Positions 60,620 to 64,000 of a DNA stretch of 64,000 nucleotides are shown here, one piece after another. Made by a program: the position numbers and the translations under genes. Numbering within the stretch: the stretch's first letter is position 1; every line of letters starts with the position of its first letter. The notes under the pieces were generated by a model. It did not search any database, was not told the origin of the DNA, and saw nothing but the letters and a program-made list of their open reading frames with translations. The DNA is from Mucilaginibacter pankratovii (GTDB lineage Bacteria > Bacteroidota > Bacteroidia > Sphingobacteriales > Sphingobacteriaceae). Location: NCBI RefSeq assembly GCF_014773265.1, contig NZ_JACWMY010000015.1, positions 124,001 to 188,000 of the forward strand. Direction: 5' to 3'.

Positions 60620-62515
60620 TTAACTTGCTACCGGCAACTCCACACTATCTAAATTTTCGGCAATCAGCGGGTTCACGCTTTCATCATCTTTCTCTACCCG
60701 CAGGTTATTTACAATGTGCTGCTGGCGGGTTGGCGTGTTTTTACCCATGAAATATTCCAGTAATGCCTTAATATTGGCATCCTTCAAAAACACAGGATCT
60801 AAGCGGATATCCTTGCCGATGAACAGGCCGAACTCGTCCGGCGAGATCTCTCCCAAACCTTTAAAGCGGGTTATTTCGGGCTTATTCCCCAGTTTGGCAA
60901 TGGCGTTGCGGCGCTCTTCATCACTGTAGCAATAAATGGTTTCCTTTTTATTCCGAACCCTGAACAATGGTGTTTGCAGGATAGATACGTGCCCGGCCTT
61001 CACCAGGTCCGGGAAGAACTGTAAAAAGAAAGTCATCAGCAGCAGGCGGATGTGCATCCCGTCCACATCGGCATCCGTAGCTACTACAATGTTATTATAG
61101 CGCAGGTTATCAATACCATCCTCAATATTCAGCGCGTGCTGCAGCAGGTTAAATTCTTCATTCTCGTAAACTACTTTCTTGGTGAGCCCAAAACAGTTCA
61201 GCGGTTTACCCTTTAAACTGAATACCGCCTGGGTTTGCACATCGCGCGATTTGGTGATGCTTCCGCTGGCCGAATCACCCTCGGTAATAAACAACGTGGT
61301 ATCCTGCTTGCGCTCATGGTTATCGTCGAAATGAATCTTGCAATCGCGCAGTTTACGGTTATGCAGGGATGCTTTCTTGGCGCGGTCGTTAGCCAGTTTT
61401 TTGATGCCGGCAATATCCTTACGCTCCCGTTCGGATTGTAAGATCCTTGCTTTCAGCGCATCAGCAGTTGCCGGGTTTTTGTGCAGGTAATTATCCAGCT
61501 CGCGTTTTACAAAATCGCCGATGAACGTGCGCACCGATGGCCCATCGGGACCAATATTTTGCGAACCCAGCTTGGTTTTGGTTTGCGATTCGAAAACCGG
61601 CTCCTGTACTTTTATCGCGATAGCAGCAACGATGGACGCGCGGATATCCGCAGCATCATAATCCTTATCATAATACTCGCGAATGGTTTTTACGACCGCC
61701 TCGCGGAAGGCTGCCTGGTGGGTACCGCCCTGCGTAGTGTTCTGGCCATTTACAAAGGAGTAGTACTCTTCGCCGTACGATTGGCCGTGCGTCATGGCTA
61801 TCTCTATATCATGCCCTTTTAAGTGGATGATGGGGTAGCGCAGGTTTTCGGCATCGGCGTTGCGTACCAGCAGGTCGTACAGGCCGCGCTCCGACAGGTA
61901 TTTTTTACCGTTGAAGTTAAGCGTAAGCCCCGAATTAAGGAACACATAGTTCCATATCATATTCTCTACAAATTCCGGGATAAAGCGGTAGTGGCGGAAG
62001 ATGGTATCATCCGGGATGAAATTGATGGCCGTACCGTTACGCTGCGATGTTTCCTTTTCAGGCTCATCGCGCTTTAGTTCGCCTTTTTCAAATTCAGCAA
62101 TTTTGGTGCGACCGTCGCGGTAGCTCTGTACGGTAAAGAAGTTAGAAAGCGCGTTAACCGCTTTGGTACCCACACCATTCAAACCCACCGATTTTTGGAA
62201 GGCCTTGCTATCGTACTTACCACCTGTATTTATTTTTGATACGCAATCGATAACCTTCCCCAGGGGGATACCACGGCCATAATCGCGTACGGATACTTTA
62301 TGGTCGCTCATGGTAACCTCTATCGTTTTGCCCGATCCCATCACAAACTCATCTATCGAGTTATCTACAATTTCTTTCAGCAACACGTATACACCATCGT
62401 CATAAGCAGAACCATCGCCCAGCTTACCAATGTACATACCCGGCCTTAAGCGTATATGTTCTTTCCAGTCGAGCGAGCGGATACTATCGTCGTTATAATC
62501 TACATTCTCTGCCAT
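60620..62515 (-). CDS. parE: DNA topoisomerase IV subunit B
   Basis: The ATPase subunit of topoisomerase IV. The 631-residue protein has the GHKL ATPase domain (EIVDNSIDEF, VRDYGRGIPLG, VGLNGVGTKAVNALS), the transducer domain, and the Toprim domain with ITEGDSASGS (about 415) and DADVDGMHIRLLLM (about 490). The end (NTPTRQQHIVNNLRVEKD) matches the ParE class. It works with the ParC encoded 3.4 kb downstream and is first in a unit with the SUKH and lipoprotein genes. Confidence 0.96.
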   Translation of the reverse strand: MAENVDYNDDSIRSLDWKEHIRLRPGMYIGKLGDGSAYDDGVYVLLKEIVDNSIDEFVMGSGKTIEVTMSDHKVSVRDYGRGIPLGKVIDCVSKINTGGKYDSKAFQKSVGLNGVGTKAVNALSNFFTVQSYRDGRTKIAEFEKGELKRDEPEKETSQRNGTAINFIPDDTIFRHYRFIPEFVENMIWNYVFLNSGLTLNFNGKKYLSERGLYDLLVRNADAENLRYPIIHLKGHDIEIAMTHGQSYGEEYYSFVNGQNTTQGGTHQAAFREAVVKTIREYYDKDYDAADIRASIVAAIAIKVQEPVFESQTKTKLGSQNIGPDGPSVRTFIGDFVKRELDNYLHKNPATADALKARILQSERERKDIAGIKKLANDRAKKASLHNRKLRDCKIHFDDNHERKQDTTLFITEGDSASGSITKSRDVQTQAVFSLKGKPLNCFGLTKKVVYENEEFNLLQHALNIEDGIDNLRYNNIVVATDADVDGMHIRLLLMTFFLQFFPDLVKAGHVSILQTPLFRVRNKKETIYCYSDEERRNAIAKLGNKPEITRFKGLGEISPDEFGLFIGKDIRLDPVFLKDANIKALLEYFMGKNTPTRQQHIVNNLRVEKDDESVNPLIAENLDSVELPVAS

Positions 62516-62617
62516 ATCTTTCTAAAAAATCGGGGAAACGAAATGCCCCTGTTGCAAAAATAAATCTCCCACGCTTAAATTGGTATTTAAATGTGTTAAC
62601 TTATCAACATTATGGGT

Positions 62618-63286
62618 TTAAGGCTTAAACTTGATGCAGTTGCTGGCCCTATCTATATTCTTATAAAATTCCGGCCCTTTTTCATTGGCAAAGCATACGG
62701 CCAATATAGTACCCGTGTGGGCTTTTTGCAAGGTGATAAGTAAACCGTATTTATAATGCTTTGTAGTTTGCAGATCGAGCAGGTTAAGCAAATAAGACCT
62801 GCCTGCATCGGCATTATATCTTTTTAAGTATTTTGCCGGTATGGGGCGCACAAAAAAACCTGTTTGATCGCCCGTGAACCCAATAGCCAATGCTGTGCCC
62901 ATACCTACGTAAAGTGAGTCAGGGTCGCTCAGCCCGGTTTCTTTGTTCCCTATCGTGCGTAAAAATGCCGCGTAATTTTCTTTTTGAGATTTCGCCTGGA
63001 ACCAGATCTCAAAATCTTCACCGGGGATTGCCATCGCGTAGTCGAAAGAAAAATCTTCGTTATCGGGTGCGGGTATTTCTTTAAACCCTTTAGGGAAGTT
63101 AAAAACAACGTTTGCACGCGCTGTTATATCCAGGAAATTACGGAGTTGGGGGCTTACAAAAGCCGTTTTCTTTACAGTTGCAACGGGTGCTTTTTTGGCA
63201 ACGGGATACTTTTTACCCTGTGCAATTGCAGGTGCAATGCAAAACAACAATATACCACTAAGTAATATTTGTCTAATTTGCTTCAA
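62618..63286 (-). CDS. Secreted hypothetical protein
   Basis: A 222-residue protein with a signal peptide (about 1-22, ending AIA) and a Lys/Ala/Val-rich stretch (about 24-42, KKYPVAKKAPVATVKK). The remaining sequence is mixed alpha/beta (FNFPKGFKEIPAPDNEDFSFDYAM; YKYGLLITLQKAHTGTILAVCFA) and ends ASNCIKFKP. I do not recognise the family. It is divergent from the permease gene. Confidence 0.65.
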   Translation of the reverse strand: MKQIRQILLSGILLFCIAPAIAQGKKYPVAKKAPVATVKKTAFVSPQLRNFLDITARANVVFNFPKGFKEIPAPDNEDFSFDYAMAIPGEDFEIWFQAKSQKENYAAFLRTIGNKETGLSDPDSLYVGMGTALAIGFTGDQTGFFVRPIPAKYLKRYNADAGRSYLLNLLDLQTTKHYKYGLLITLQKAHTGTILAVCFANEKGPEFYKNIDRASNCIKFKP

Positions 63287-63392
63287 ATCCGTTCAATCAA
63301 GTAGGTAGTACACAAAAATCCATGACGAATTTAAAGGATTTAAGACAGTATTTATAATTAAAATCTAAATTTAAAAAATAAACAATTAGATA

Positions 63393-64000
63393 ATGTCCAT
63401 TAAACCAAGGCTTAGCCGTTTCGACCTTACGATGATCGTAATAAGCCTGGTGATAGGCATGGGTATTTTTGGCACGCCCAGCGATGTTGCGGTAAAGGCC
63501 GGCAACACCTGGATCTTTTTTGGCGCCTGGATCTTTGGCGGATTGGTGAGCCTTTGCGGTGCCCTTACCTTTGCCGAAATAGGTGCGCGTTACCCAACAA
63601 CCGGCGGGTTCTATAAAGTATTTTCTTATTGTTACCACCCGGCGTTCGCGTTCATGATCAACTGGGTGCTGGTGATCAGCAATGCGGCATCAGTGGCGGC
63701 CGTTGCACTTTTAGGTGCCGAATATATCAACCCCATTTTACTGCCTACCGGTATGCAAAACAGCATGGGCACAAAACTCACCACCATATTAACGGTACTG
63801 GTACTTTACGGTATTAACTTTTTAGGGATAAAGCTAAGCGCGCGCACTCAAAACGTGCTTACTATTTTTAAGGCGGGCATGATAGTAGTGCTCTGCACCG
63901 CCATATTTAAAAGCGATGCAGTGCCTGCCCATACAATTGCAGCCACGCCGCATAGCGGGAATGTTATTACCGCTTTTGGCTTAAGCCTTGTGGCTGTGTT
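63393..64000 (+). CDS. APC-family amino-acid permease (3' partial)
   Basis: The first 202 residues of an amino-acid/polyamine/organocation transporter, which runs off the window. The start MSIKPRLSRFDLTMIVISLV is followed by the family's helix-1 motif GMGIFGTPSDVA, then AKAG-type helix 2 (GNTWIFFGAWIFGGLVSLCGAL), the AEIGARYPTTGGFY signature and further helices. It imports or exchanges amino acids; the substrate is not defined. About 105 AT-rich bases separate it from the divergent secreted protein. Confidence 0.9.
   Translation, partial: MSIKPRLSRFDLTMIVISLVIGMGIFGTPSDVAVKAGNTWIFFGAWIFGGLVSLCGALTFAEIGARYPTTGGFYKVFSYCYHPAFAFMINWVLVISNAASVAAVALLGAEYINPILLPTGMQNSMGTKLTTILTVLVLYGINFLGIKLSARTQNVLTIFKAGMIVVLCTAIFKSDAVPAHTIAATPHSGNVITAFGLSLVAV

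Overview
The window is a stretch of Bacteroidota chromosome, most likely Sphingobacteriaceae and close to Mucilaginibacter or Pedobacter. The evidence is: promoters of the Bacteroidota type (TAnnTTTG near -7, TTTG or TTG near -33), almost no Shine-Dalgarno sequences, the gene string rpmB-rpmG-DUF4295-ftsY-rimO, a bacillithiol gene (bshC), large TonB-dependent outer-membrane proteins, and many secreted glycosidases. The genus is an inference from gene content; no 16S gene lies in the window. I see no prophage, CRISPR array or insertion sequence. Most of the window is ordinary core and metabolic chromosome.

Layout. 1-4.6 kb: the end of a response regulator, a siderophore receptor with its PepSY membrane partner, and tRNA-Ala(GGC). 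4.7-10.9 kb: an ECF sigma factor with a membrane protein, the gluconeogenic pair pckA-fbp, and a secreted GH13 alpha-amylase. 10.9-14 kb: a 1.1-kb non-coding stretch packed with small hairpins, an MFS transporter, and an operon of three tiny proteins, two of them tandem paralogues. 14-22.2 kb: lpxB and surE (lipid A and nucleotide salvage), an acyltransferase, CsbD, a hydrolase and acs. 22.3-29.1 kb: a pair of secreted paralogues (the first with a damaged signal peptide), then the ribosomal protein/ftsY/rimO/bshC block. 29-38.5 kb: carbohydrate genes (GH92, GH2), an Ldh-type dehydrogenase and an alpha/beta hydrolase. 38.5-40.1 kb: an array of four mirrored palindromes beside an AT-richer gene that fuses a formiminotransferase-cyclodeaminase-like domain to an ImmA/IrrE-type zinc protease. 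40.2-45.2 kb: a LytS/LytR-type two-component system divergent from a TonB-linked outer-membrane barrel. 45.2-52.5 kb: envelope phosphatases, a potassium-channel-like protein with a large ectodomain, and an aldose epimerase-like protein. 52.6-62.5 kb: GH35 behind parC, then YdeI, NTF2-like, SGNH, cdd, a lipoprotein, a SUKH protein and parE. 62.6-64 kb: a secreted unknown and the start of an amino-acid permease.

How the genes fit together. Acs, PEP carboxykinase and fructose-1,6-bisphosphatase are what is needed to make sugar from acetate or amino acids. GH13, GH92, GH2 and GH35 enzymes plus an epimerase point to polysaccharide and glycan feeding, but no SusC/SusD pair is present, so they do not form a classical polysaccharide utilisation locus. 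The most unusual single gene is the cyclodeaminase-like/IrrE fusion. The most unusual non-coding signal is the set of intergenic palindrome arrays in which stem changes are compensated on both arms.
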